From positions 26,248 to 90,247 of the forward strand of contig NZ_AEMI01000038.1 of NCBI RefSeq assembly GCF_000166715.1: a stretch of DNA of 64,000 bases, read 5' to 3'. Positions within the stretch are counted from its first letter, which is position 1. Every line of letters starts with the position of its first letter. The position numbers were made by a program, and so were the translations under genes. Positions 45,331 to 53,378 of this stretch are shown here, piece by piece. A model generated the notes under the pieces. The model did not search any database. It was not told the DNA's origin and saw only the letters and a list, made by a program, of their open reading frames with translations. Origin of the DNA: Leuconostoc gelidum subsp. gelidum KCTC 3527. Lineage in GTDB: Bacteria; Bacillota; Bacilli; Lactobacillales; Lactobacillaceae.

Positions 45331-45888
45331 ATGGTACTAAATATAATAAAATGGCTGAATGAACATGCCGGTGTAGCCAGCTGGATAAGTGGATCTGTTA
45401 CTACTATCGGTTTAATATCAACCAGAATGTCTTTTCGGAGCAAAATGGTAGTTGATATATTGGCGACCTATAAACAAGTTTCTGCTGATAAATATCTCAG
45501 AATAAATCATATTATAGCGCTTACAAATATTGGAAACACTCCTGTGATACCAAAGGAATTTGGATATGTTGCTTTTCACAAAATGGAAAAAATATATATG
45601 CCTCTAATTACCGACAGAATAGACTGTGCTCTACAACCATATCAAAAAATGGAAAGAGGGTCACAAGTTGCTTATATTGAAGACATTCTTGAGGCGCACG
45701 GATTTACTAAAAGCGATAATGATATTAAGGTTAAAGCGTATGTCAAGATACATACTGGTAAGGTATACCGCAGTAAAAAGTCTATAAATCTCAATATGAA
45801 CAAGTTGGATGAAGACGGTGAAAAAATTGCTGATATGATTGCTAGTAAAGCAATTGAGGCCGAAGAATTATTACCACAATTAGATTAA
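45331..45888 (+). CDS. membrane-anchored hypothetical protein, 185 aa
   Basis: Starts MVLNIIKWLNEHAGV with one hydrophobic segment (about 14-32), then a soluble domain of about 145 residues with a beta-rich look (HIIALTNIGNTPVIPKEFGYV). The TTG at 45325 is not used; GGAGG fits the ATG at 45331. Its last codon and stop (GAT TAA) lie inside a 37-bp repeat that also ends the gene at 46522, forming a terminator. No family was recognised; a membrane-associated exclusion or sensing protein is possible. Confidence 0.65.
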   Translation: MVLNIIKWLNEHAGVASWISGSVTTIGLISTRMSFRSKMVVDILATYKQVSADKYLRINHIIALTNIGNTPVIPKEFGYVAFHKMEKIYMPLITDRIDCALQPYQKMERGSQVAYIEDILEAHGFTKSDNDIKVKAYVKIHTGKVYRSKKSINLNMNKLDEDGEKIADMIASKAIEAEELLPQLD

Positions 45889-45919
45889 GCGCATAAGCGC
45901 TTTTTATTTTGTGCTAAAT
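45883..45919 (+). terminator. repeat terminator cassette, copy 1
   Basis: GATTAAGCGCATAAGCGCTT then TTTATTTTG: AAGCGC/GCGCTT stem, ATAA loop. It matches 47095-47131 almost exactly. Confidence 0.8.
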
Positions 45920-45931
45920 TAAGGAGAAAAA

Positions 45932-46114
45932 ATGGATGAGCTGTCATCGAAATATTTAGTCAAAATGGTAGAAGAAGACCACATATATTCAGCGCTAGAA
46001 CTAGCAGATCATTTACCATATACAGTTATTGATGTTATTAATGAGGCTGTTAAATTAGGATATTCTTTTGATGACATTAACCAAGATCCTAATTTGGTTA
46101 CGGTAAACACATGA
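45932..46114 (+). CDS. small hypothetical protein, 60 aa
   Basis: An acidic helical protein starting MDELSSKYLVKMVEEDH with a perfect Shine-Dalgarno (AAGGAG) 7 bases before the ATG. It has no membrane segment and an HTH-like pattern of short helices (ALELADHLPYTVIDVINEAV), which could be a small DNA-binding fold, but this is weak. Its end carries the CACATGATGTGGTT string also found at the end of the gene at 44838. Confidence 0.6.
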   Translation: MDELSSKYLVKMVEEDHIYSALELADHLPYTVIDVINEAVKLGYSFDDINQDPNLVTVNT

Positions 46115-46133
46115 TGTGGTTAAGGAGATAAAC

Positions 46134-46469
46134 GTGTTTAAATTTATTAGTATTGTTTTCAACGCTATTGAAGATGTTTTGGAACGTTTTTTAATTAAAC
46201 TAATACATTACATCGAGAGTTTTGGAACAAGTTATGTTGAGGAGATGAATATGGAAAAAGATGATTTAATCGAACAAACTATACAAATGATCAATGCTGG
46301 TGATTTAAAAACAGATATGGATTTTATTAAAACGGTTAATGCAATTCAACGTAGGCATCGTATCGGACTTGTAAGAGCTGCCAATATTATAATTGATCTA
46401 AATAAATCAGGATTGTTGAATAATACAGATTGGAAACAAAAAGCTGCTCGCTATCATTTTAAATTTTAA
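46134..46469 (+). CDS. hypothetical protein with possible internal start, 111 aa
   Basis: A GTG start behind AAGGAG (46122-46127) gives MFKFISIVFNAIEDVL, an amphipathic/hydrophobic N terminus. A second good site (GAGGAGATGAAT) precedes an internal ATG at 46251, which would give a 72-residue product starting MEKDDLIEQTIQMIN. Either may be made. No family was recognised. It sits among the small cassette genes. Confidence 0.55.
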   Translation: MFKFISIVFNAIEDVLERFLIKLIHYIESFGTSYVEEMNMEKDDLIEQTIQMINAGDLKTDMDFIKTVNAIQRRHRIGLVRAANIIIDLNKSGLLNNTDWKQKAARYHFKF

Positions 46470-46483
46470 CTGAAATAGTAAAT

Positions 46484-46521
46484 TTCTAGTAGTATAATTA
46501 TTGCTATTGGAGGTTGGAGAA
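46484..46521 (+). promoter_or_regulatory. repeat promoter/RBS cassette, copy c
   Basis: TTCTAGTAGTATAATTATTG with -10 at 46493-46498 and GGAGGTTGGAGA before the TTG start at 46522. Confidence 0.7.
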
Positions 46522-47100
46522 TTGAAAAAAATCGCAGGTATTATATCAGCTATATTGGCAATGGTTATTTTTGTTTGGTGGCTCGTTAACTTAAATTCAT
46601 TATTGTTTGTAGGTAGTTTCTTATTTGTCACTGATAAAAATAAAATGAACTGGATTGGTTTGACTGGAATCATTGCAATTGCTGGACTTATATATAATTT
46701 GTATGATGGTAGGCGCAGATTTAGAGGAGATATCAGGTCAAAAAGCAGAATCGATTGGATGAAAACAGTTAGAAATTTAGTGGCTCAATATTTATCTGAT
46801 TGTGATAATATCATCGACCACATGGAACACAAAGGATCGAAAAACTTTTTGTTAGGAGATATAGGTGGTATTGGAACTAGATTTAAACGAAATTATAATG
46901 AAATTTTACTTTATGTACCAGACAATGATTCTAACAAGCTTTTATTAGATAATATTAAGGAAATATATGAATGCTTGAAAAGTCGGGATATAAAAACAAC
47001 AGAAAAGACCCCAAAAATCCGCCAACTATTACAGAAAACAGTAAAAGACAGTAGTGAGTATTTAAAAATAGAATGGGAAAATGCCAAAAGAGGAGATTAA
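46522..47100 (+). CDS. two-segment membrane protein with cytoplasmic domain, 192 aa
   Basis: A TTG start (46522) is chosen because it is placed 8 bases after GGAGG in the repeat cassette. Two membrane segments (about 3-25 and 40-60) are followed by an about 130-residue soluble part with RIDWMKTVRNLVAQYLSDC and a Lys/Glu-rich tail. Membrane proteins of this general shape occur among phage exclusion and nucleotide-sensing defence factors, but no family is assigned. It ends in the same GAT TAA repeat as the gene at 45331. Confidence 0.65.
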   Translation: MKKIAGIISAILAMVIFVWWLVNLNSLLFVGSFLFVTDKNKMNWIGLTGIIAIAGLIYNLYDGRRRFRGDIRSKSRIDWMKTVRNLVAQYLSDCDNIIDHMEHKGSKNFLLGDIGGIGTRFKRNYNEILLYVPDNDSNKLLLDNIKEIYECLKSRDIKTTEKTPKIRQLLQKTVKDSSEYLKIEWENAKRGD

Positions 47101-47131
47101 GCGCATAAGCGCTTTTTATTTTGCACTAAAA
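47095..47131 (+). terminator. repeat terminator cassette, copy 2
   Basis: GATTAAGCGCATAAGCGCTT plus T-rich tail, as at 45883-45919. Confidence 0.8.
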
Positions 47132-47156
47132 CATTGAAAGAAGGTGGCACAATGAC

Positions 47157-47655
47157 ATGAAATTAACACCGAAACAGAAGAAGTTTGCTGATGAGTATAT
47201 CAAGACCGGAAATGCTACGCGGTCTGCTATTGAAGCTGGTTATAGTGAGGCTTATGCTAAAGCTCGTTCAGCAGAAATGTCGGTAAATGTCGGTAAATGT
47301 CGGTATAAAATCGTACATAGAACAGCGCATGAAACAGATTGATTCTAACCGGATTATGAGCGCCAAAGAGGCAGTAGAATTGCTTACTGGTATTGCTAGA
47401 GGTGAGTTAATGGAAACTGTCGTTGTGAGCACCCCTGTAGGAGTTGAAACAGTCGAGAAAGAAGCTGATATCAAGACTAGAATTAGAGCTGTGAAAGAGA
47501 TACTTAAACGCTATCCCGGTAATGATAAACTCGTTGATCAACAAATACGTAAGTTAACTGCTGAAGCTGATATGGCTGAAAAGAAAGTCGAGTTATTGAA
47601 TGGTGGTAGCGGTGAGATAACTATCAATGTTAAACCGTTCGAGGAGGACATGTAA
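47157..47655 (+). pseudogene. phage terminase small subunit, frameshifted
   Basis: The first part (KLTPKQKKFADEYIKTGNAT) is the typical HTH region of terminase small subunits, and the second part (from 47287 in another frame) is the matching C-terminal domain ending VKPFEEDM. They are separated by three tandem copies of a 10-bp unit at 47276-47305; removing one copy would restore a single frame of about 162 residues. The gene lies just before the large subunit, as expected. It is inactive as it stands. Confidence 0.85.
47276..47305. repeat. three 10-bp tandem repeats in the small terminase gene
   Basis: AATGTCGGTA is repeated three times without change. Because 10 is not a multiple of 3, copy number sets the reading frame; two copies would be in frame. 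Confidence 0.9.
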
Positions 47656-48123
47656 TGTCTGAAATTGAGTGGAATTTACCAGAAATGGTTAGTAAAGCAT
47701 ACGCGCCACTTTTTAACAGTAAGAAGCGCTACATTGTCTATAAGGGTAGCCGTGGAAGTGGTAAAAGCGAAGCAGAAGCAACAAAGGTCATCTACGATAT
47801 ACTCACGAAGTCATACGTTAATTGGTTGGTGTTGAGGCGATATGCCAACACTAACAGACAATCAACATTTACATTATTGCAAAAGGTTGCTAATCGCATG
47901 GGCGTTGGCAGCCTTTTTCAATTCAACAGCTCACTACCTGAAATAACGTATAAACCAACAGGGCAAAAGATACTGTTTTTTGGTGCCGATAAACCATTAT
48001 CTATCACATCTATATCGGTTGAAACGGGTAATTTATGCTGATTATGGGTGGAAGAAGCCTATCAATTAGAGTTAGAAGATGCGTTTGATCCAGTCGATGA
48101 ATCAATGCGTGGCATTATTGAAG
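47655..48123 (+). pseudogene. phage terminase large subunit, N-terminal fragment
   Basis: About 150 codons of the TerL ATPase. Walker A is KGSRGSGKS and the Walker B region is LWVEEAYQLE. An in-frame TGA (48039-48041) interrupts it where the family usually has Trp (LC-stop-LWVEEAY). After about 12 more codons similarity ends and the frame runs straight into an endolysin fragment. The rest of TerL, and all portal, capsid and tail genes, are missing. Confidence 0.85.
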
Positions 48124-48680
48124 ATCCAGACGGTTATTACCAAACAATAAACTGGGAAACATATGCAGCAATTGAATTTGGCGAACGTGTCACTTCTCAA
48201 GAAGATTTCAACAAGTCATACGGCGCTTATATGTGGTTGACTCGTAAATTAGCAGACGAAGCAGGAGCAAATTATGATCTCGATGACAACGACGTTATCG
48301 AGATCAAGACGCACAACTTTGCTTCGCGTACCGGACGTGGTTCAGACCATGTAGTAGATCCTATTGCATTTTTGGCGAAGTGAAGTATTTGTTATGATCA
48401 ATTAGAGGAAGACTCAATTAACGGTTTGGAGGAAAAACCTATGGCACAACCTAAATTAAAAGATGGCGATAACATTTGCCTAACAACAAAGGCAAGCACT
48501 TCTGCATATGGTACAGCGTTTGATAAGGGCACAAAAGCAACATGGGGTAAGATTGATGGTAAGGCGTTTGAATTGCATAAATCAAATTCTAATGACGCTT
48601 ATCGTGTGGCATTTTGGTATGACAATGCTATTGTGTTTTGGAACAAGATTTACAAATTAAATAGACAAACCACCTGTTAA
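48124..48680 (+). pseudogene. phage endolysin (amidase), C-terminal fragment fused to terL remnant
   Basis: In the same frame as the terL remnant, the text changes to an amidase-type endolysin end: EDFNKSYGAYMWLTRKL, then KTHNFASRTGRGSDHVVDP (zinc-ligand/active-site region) and FLAK, followed by an in-frame TGA (48381-48383) at a place where Trp is expected. Reading on gives YDQLEED and an SH3-like C-terminal wall-binding part with YRVAFWYDNAIVFW. The junction marks a large deletion of the structural genes. Low confidence applies to the exact breakpoint. Confidence 0.7.
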
Positions 48681-48930
48681 TTAAAATAGATGGCTTTGTG
48701 TTGTTTATTATGAATGGTCAATATTCAACGAACTTTAATTTTGAACGCACTAAAAACACCCAACTGGATTAATTTCTGGTTGAGCTTTTTTGTGTATGTC
48801 TTTATGTTTAAAATTTAGTTCAATCATATAATTGACTTATGTAGGTGTTTTTATGAAGTAAATAATTATATTTTGGATTTTTATAGTGGTATATTTTTTC
48901 AATCTATAGTACCGTATAATTAAGTAGAGA
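48681..48930. other. AT-rich gap before the GHKL gene
   Basis: No gene. A TATAAT at 48915-48920, about 26 bp before the start at 48946, is the likely -10 box; no good -35 box is seen. Confidence 0.5.
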
Positions 48931-48945
48931 ATGGGGAACGAAACA

Positions 48946-51141
48946 ATGAATAAATATATGCCACTTAAAGTTAATTCTAATGCTATAACTGAAGCTTTGG
49001 GAAGAGATTTAACAGAAGATTATTCGATAGTTTTTGCAGAACAATTAAAAAATGCCAAAGATGCGGGCGCAAAAAATGTAACAATTGATATTAGTCATTT
49101 CGATCAAGAAATATTAATTCAGGATGATGGGAAAGGAACTGATTTTAATGATGTGGTTGATACTTGGCTTACGGTGGGTACTACTACCAAATCAAGTGAT
49201 ATTAATTCATTAGGTGGTAAGGGAATTGGCAGATTAACAATGTTTGCCTTAGGAGATACTATTTCAGTTGAAACAACAAATAATTTTAAAAAAAGTATAT
49301 TCAAGTTGGACAAAAAAGAATTAGCAAATGATGAAGATTTTAATAGTGTGACTCTAAATGTCAGTCAAGTGGAAGACAATAAAAAGCAGCAAACAATTAT
49401 TAGAATTACAAATATAATTGTAGAATATTTAGATAAGGATAAAATACAGAAAGATCTGCAAAATTTATTTAAAGATGAAAATGATATAAACTTTACCATC
49501 CTACCTACCGATCAGAAAAAGTCGACACAAAATTATATACCGGTAGCTGATGGGACTAAGTATGCTACCTTACACTCAAACTTTGTTTTAGATGCCAAAA
49601 TGCTATCTGTGAAGCACACAGCTGCAGTACATTTATGGGACAAAAAGAAAGATATTTCTGATACATCTGTGAAAGAAATAAACGAATACGTATTAAGCAA
49701 TAAAGATCTTTTTCAAAGAATTGGTGATGTTAGTTTTGATGTATATCACTTCTACGAACCGCAAAATACAAAAACACCATATGCTCTGGCTAAACAGTTT
49801 AATAAAATGGATATCCAAAATAGGTTATTAAGTTATGCAGGTGGTATTAATATTTATAGAAAAGGTACGAAGTTATTTGGGTATGGATTAAGCGACTGGC
49901 TTGGACTTGAGTATGAGTCACGTAATGATAGTTCAAAAATATCAAACAGCCGAACATTAGGAACTATAATTTTATCACCGGAATCTGAGAAGTATTTGGT
50001 GGAAAAATCAAATAGAGAAAGTTTGAAAACTAGTACAAAGGCTTATCGAATATTTAAAATATTTATTGAGTTTTGCATAAAAAAAATAAACATCGAGAGA
50101 CAGCAAGTTAAAGCCGGATTATGGACATTACAAGACAAGATTACAAATTTAACTACAGATTTAACTACAAATCCAACTACAGATTTAACTACAGATTTAA
50201 CTACAAATCCAACTACAGATTTAACTACAAATCCAACTACAGATTCAATTATTAATTCAAAAGTTAGACAAAACAATGAGAACAACAATAACGAATACGA
50301 AATAGGTGGATCAATAGTTTTAAAAAAATCAACGGAGTATATCAAGTTAAATCACTCATATGACATGTTTTCGAATATTGATTTAGATAAGTCTATGACT
50401 TGTGACGGAAAAAAGTTTTGTAGAAGAGATTTAAGCTTTATTATTGACGGAAAAGAAAATCAAGATGAATATTTAAGAGGGCAATCATTGCCAAGCACAA
50501 AAAATATTGTTGTTAAAGATAAAATTCATACGTTATCAGGTGCATTTGATATTATTATTATGCCCAAACAAAGGGATAGTAGTAGACCAGGATTATTTCC
50601 ATTAGACGAGCACGGTGATCACTTTAAGCTTGAACCTTCAAGCGATCAGAACTTCTTAAGAATTTTTATGAGTCAATTGAATGATATTTGGATTACTAGA
50701 AAATATGACTATGTTGTTACTGGATCAATGCGTGTAATTATTGACGCCCAAATAGATGAACTAAATAAGTCTGTCAATAACGCATCAGGAAAAGTCATTA
50801 AGATGGTACCCCATCTGACAGGAAACTTTAACGACATAAAAATTCTATTGGATTTGATATTTGGTAATGAAGACTTGAAAAAACAAATTGCAGAGACCTT
50901 AGGATACACTAATACGAATGTTAAAAAAAACTTTTGGAGAAAATTTGAAGATCCAGCAAATCGAAGTAATACAGGAGAATATTTTAAAAATAAACTTCAA
51001 AGATCTCACACAGGAGCACATAAACCACAAGATGCTACTAATCCAATGGAAATTTTAGGGTTAGCTGATGATCAAAAAAACTTTCTCGAATTATCAAGCG
51101 CTTACCTGAAAGTTCTAGAAAGTAGTAAAAGTAGTATATGA
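48946..51141 (+). CDS. GHKL ATPase (MORC/MutL-like) linked to a cytosine methyltransferase
   Basis: A protein of about 731 residues. The N terminus has a GHKL ATPase: N box EQLKNAKDAGA (32-42), G1 DDGKGTD (60-66), G2 GGKGIGRL (90-97), plus WLTVGTTTKS between them. A variable linker (about 402-433) is encoded by eight 12-bp repeats. The C-terminal domain (about 450-731) with FDIIIMPKQRD and LQRSHTGAHKP is not recognised. GHKL ATPases of this kind are known beside 5-methylcytosine methyltransferases in restriction-like defence loci. Here it is convergent with dcm, 2 bp away. The ATG at 48931 is an alternative start. Confidence 0.78.
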   Translation: MNKYMPLKVNSNAITEALGRDLTEDYSIVFAEQLKNAKDAGAKNVTIDISHFDQEILIQDDGKGTDFNDVVDTWLTVGTTTKSSDINSLGGKGIGRLTMFALGDTISVETTNNFKKSIFKLDKKELANDEDFNSVTLNVSQVEDNKKQQTIIRITNIIVEYLDKDKIQKDLQNLFKDENDINFTILPTDQKKSTQNYIPVADGTKYATLHSNFVLDAKMLSVKHTAAVHLWDKKKDISDTSVKEINEYVLSNKDLFQRIGDVSFDVYHFYEPQNTKTPYALAKQFNKMDIQNRLLSYAGGINIYRKGTKLFGYGLSDWLGLEYESRNDSSKISNSRTLGTIILSPESEKYLVEKSNRESLKTSTKAYRIFKIFIEFCIKKINIERQQVKAGLWTLQDKITNLTTDLTTNPTTDLTTDLTTNPTTDLTTNPTTDSIINSKVRQNNENNNNEYEIGGSIVLKKSTEYIKLNHSYDMFSNIDLDKSMTCDGKKFCRRDLSFIIDGKENQDEYLRGQSLPSTKNIVVKDKIHTLSGAFDIIIMPKQRDSSRPGLFPLDEHGDHFKLEPSSDQNFLRIFMSQLNDIWITRKYDYVVTGSMRVIIDAQIDELNKSVNNASGKVIKMVPHLTGNFNDIKILLDLIFGNEDLKKQIAETLGYTNTNVKKNFWRKFEDPANRSNTGEYFKNKLQRSHTGAHKPQDATNPMEILGLADDQKNFLELSSAYLKVLESSKSSI
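50149..50244. repeat. in-frame 12-bp minisatellite (8 units) in the GHKL gene
   Basis: Eight units of TTAACTACAGAT or close variants (TTAACTACAAAT, CCAACTACAGAT) encode alternating LTTD, LTTN and PTTD. Unit length is a multiple of three, so slippage alters linker length without shifting the frame. Confidence 0.92.
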
Positions 51142-51143
51142 GG

Positions 51144-52406
51144 TTAATATATTTTTATGATTAAATTGGCAATCTTATGACTTAGTATAGGTGGAACTGC
51201 ATTTCCAATTTGAGTAAATGCTTGAGTTCTAGATGGCTCAAAGTAAAAGTCATCTGGAAAGCCTTGTATCCTTGCAGCTTCACGAACGGTGATTGAGCGA
51301 TTTTGATTAACATCAGGGTGAATGTAGTGGTGCCCATCTTTGGCAATATGCGCTACGATAGTGTGTGAGGGTTTGTCCCATGAGAGTGCTTTGTATCTAT
51401 CTAAAAATTTATCAACATTTTTATGTGTTCTCAAATTTTCAGGTAATTCATTATATCTCATGTTATGTCCTTTAATTTTAGATTGTAGAACTAGTTGATA
51501 AATTTTTAGATCACGTTCAATATTGGGGCGTGCTAAGTTTTGCGTTAATGGTAATTTATCATCTTTACGGAAATATCGCCGTGTATATTGTGATGGAGAG
51601 CTTGCATAGTTGTTAACTTCTTGCCCAGATTTTAGAGAAGGTAAGTCACTTAACGCTTCTTTAAGCGTAACTGGGGCCTCTTTTAGCTTTTCAAGTTCAC
51701 TAAAAAAAGATTGAATAATTTCACTTTTTTCTTTTGGTGTACCGAATATGATTATTCGTTCGCGCGCTTGAGGGACACCATATTCACTAGTATTAACTAT
51801 GCGATAGTCTAATTCGTATCCCGCTGCACGGAAGTCTTCATACATACGACCGATGAGCACCCCATTTTGACGTTTGAGTAAATAGTTACCATCTATATCT
51901 TTGAAGCTAAGCAAGCCTTTAACATTTTCAAACACGAAAAATTCGGGATGATAATGTTGCAAAAATTGAATGTAGTATCGGTATAGATAAATTCTCTCAT
52001 CATTGGCTTTTTTAGGTGCATTTTGTGCACGGCCAATTGTTGAATATGCTTGGCAAGGTGGACCGCCTATAACACCAGATATATGCTCACCATTGATAGA
52101 CAAGTCGAACTGCTCAAAAATATCTTGAAGTGTTTCATCACCAATAGCCTCATTTATGGTTTTATTGAGTATATTTGACGGAATATGGGTGAAAAGTTCT
52201 GTCTCTGTAATCTCAGCAGATAAAAATTGATAATATTGATCTATTTTATTGTGATCCTTTAAATAGTAATATGCATCACGTAATCTCAGTGTTTGACTGG
52301 CAGCTGCTTCCTTTTCTACGTGTCCTATAACTTTAAAATCTTTGCTTCTAAATCCTTCAGTTAAGCCACCTGCACCACTAAATAAATCAATTATATTTTT
52401 AACCAT
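51144..52406 (-). CDS. DNA (cytosine-5-)-methyltransferase
   Basis: A 420-residue m5C methyltransferase. Motifs in order: I (DLFSGAGGLTEGF), IV with the catalytic Cys (GGPPCQAYS), VI (FVFENVKGLLS), VIII (ARERIIIFG-type QARERI), IX (RTVREAARIQ-like ITVREAARIQGFP), X (QIGNAVPP). The recognition region between VIII and IX (about 240-350) is long, so the target cannot be predicted. It is convergent with the GHKL ATPase gene, and together they probably form a restriction-modification-like unit. All motifs are intact. Confidence 0.92.
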   Translation of the reverse strand: MVKNIIDLFSGAGGLTEGFRSKDFKVIGHVEKEAAASQTLRLRDAYYYLKDHNKIDQYYQFLSAEITETELFTHIPSNILNKTINEAIGDETLQDIFEQFDLSINGEHISGVIGGPPCQAYSTIGRAQNAPKKANDERIYLYRYYIQFLQHYHPEFFVFENVKGLLSFKDIDGNYLLKRQNGVLIGRMYEDFRAAGYELDYRIVNTSEYGVPQARERIIIFGTPKEKSEIIQSFFSELEKLKEAPVTLKEALSDLPSLKSGQEVNNYASSPSQYTRRYFRKDDKLPLTQNLARPNIERDLKIYQLVLQSKIKGHNMRYNELPENLRTHKNVDKFLDRYKALSWDKPSHTIVAHIAKDGHHYIHPDVNQNRSITVREAARIQGFPDDFYFEPSRTQAFTQIGNAVPPILSHKIANLIIKIY

Positions 52407-52589
52407 GGTATGTTATTCTCCATTGCTTTAACTTATGTATAAGGATACCAGGATTGATGATCCTACACAAGTATTTGTGTGTTATTAGTGCTTCTTTTAA
52501 TCAAACTTTTCAAATTAATGAGACAATATTAACTATATTACGCCCAAGCTATATGACTTTTTTAAATTCACCTAAAGACATTTAGTTTT

Positions 52590-52769
52590 TTATTTGAGCG
52601 AATCACACCATTTATCCAATGCAGCTTGCTGTTTTTCGGTTAACTAACCAATAGGTTCACCATATTTCTGATGCGCATTAATTAAGTAAATATCTATTCC
52701 AGTATTCTTGTTAATCGTACGCGGTGGCATTATTCTTAAAATCACACGTATTGTTTGTTCTTTATTCAT
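52590..52769 (-). pseudogene. small phage gene with a nonsense codon
   Basis: A 59-codon frame (starts MNKEQTIRVILRIMPPR, ends LDKWCDSLK) interrupted by TAG at 52646-52644 (PIG-stop-LTEKQQ). GAGGCAAAT precedes the ATG. It resembles small phage proteins of unknown role; the stop is at a position where a Trp or similar residue could have stood. It lies between dcm and the element end. Confidence 0.6.
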
Positions 52770-52814
52770 TAATATTTGCCTCTAAAATAATAAACACAAT
52801 GAACTCTTAATCTG

Positions 52815-52858
52815 AACAAATAAAAACCACGTAACTTAATACGTGGTTTTTATTTGTT
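52815..52858. terminator. bidirectional terminator near the end of element 1
   Basis: A 19-bp perfect stem (52815-52833 with 52840-52858), loop ACTTAA. Weaker relatives with the CCACGTA...TACGTGG theme occur near 56632-56660 and 57982-58005. Confidence 0.9.
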
Positions 52859-52885
52859 AAAATCAATCGATAAATTGGGGACATT

Positions 52886-52988
52886 TTGGGGACTTGCTAT
52901 TAATATTCAGTTGTTGTTAACATTCAAAAAGCTTGATAAATCAACAATTGAGCAATACATAAAAGTGTTAAATAACTAATTTTTCGCT
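52886..52988. repeat. element-end repeat, copy 1 (integrase-tail/attachment flank)
   Basis: Starting TTGGGGACTTGCTATTAATA, this segment matches 56683-56783 at most positions. On the minus strand it carries a trace of an integrase C-terminal end (AAATGTCCCCA as in the intact fragment at 41900). Confidence 0.75.
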
Positions 52989-53095
52989 GAAACGAAATAT
53001 GAATAGAAGTTTATGGCTAAAGGGCAACCTATCTATAAAATTAAGGCTCACTTTTAGAGCGACAAGGGTTACATAGTTTTATGTCATCAAAAAAC
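52989..53095. repeat. attachment-site copy 2 (trmB tail)
   Basis: It repeats the last 23 codons of trmB, reading ETKYE-stop-KFMAKGQPIYK and ending KAHF-stop, with one internal TAG. The core 53005-53029 is identical to 41782-41806. This is the right boundary of element 1 and left boundary of element 2. Confidence 0.88.
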
Positions 53096-53210
53096 ACGAT
53101 TAAAATTGATGTGAATCTAGAAAGGGGTTTTACATCTGTTCTCGTTAGTTAGAACGGCCCCGTGCGTTTACGCGATTTAGCCCACTTAACGTTTCAAAGG
53201 TTAATTTTTT

Positions 53211-53336
53211 TTATTTGCGATGAGTTGACCAAAGCAGGTAACATATGGCAATGATTGCTAATAGTGCGAAACTACCATATATAATCAAAAATATTAATTT
53301 GATATGAAACAAGCTGTACTTTAAAAAATAATTCAT
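53211..53336 (-). CDS. small membrane protein, 41 aa
   Basis: MNYFLKYSLFHIKLIFLI start, one long hydrophobic stretch (about 8-36), basic end STHRK. AAAGGATG precedes the ATG. It lies just downstream of the Ser-rich membrane protein on the same strand and may share its message. It is too short for family assignment. Confidence 0.5.
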   Translation of the reverse strand: MNYFLKYSLFHIKLIFLIIYGSFALLAIIAICYLLWSTHRK

Positions 53337-53378
53337 TTCTCTCACATCCTTTCGTCTATGTACACCCGAGAGGGCATG

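Larger units (their letters stand above)
52770..53210. other. junction between element 1 and element 2
   Basis: No intact gene. It contains a terminator (52815-52858), a short trace of an integrase 3' end, the second trmB-tail copy (52989-53095) and about 110 bp of unrecognised sequence before the 41-aa gene. Confidence 0.7.

Noticed and set aside
50149..50244. CRISPR-like array
   Set aside because: Units are 12 bp without spacers and lie inside an open frame, so this is a coding minisatellite.
50043..50345. Minus-strand frame rich in VVKSVVGF repeats
   Set aside because: It is only the antisense reading of the 12-bp minisatellite inside the GHKL gene, with no ribosome site.
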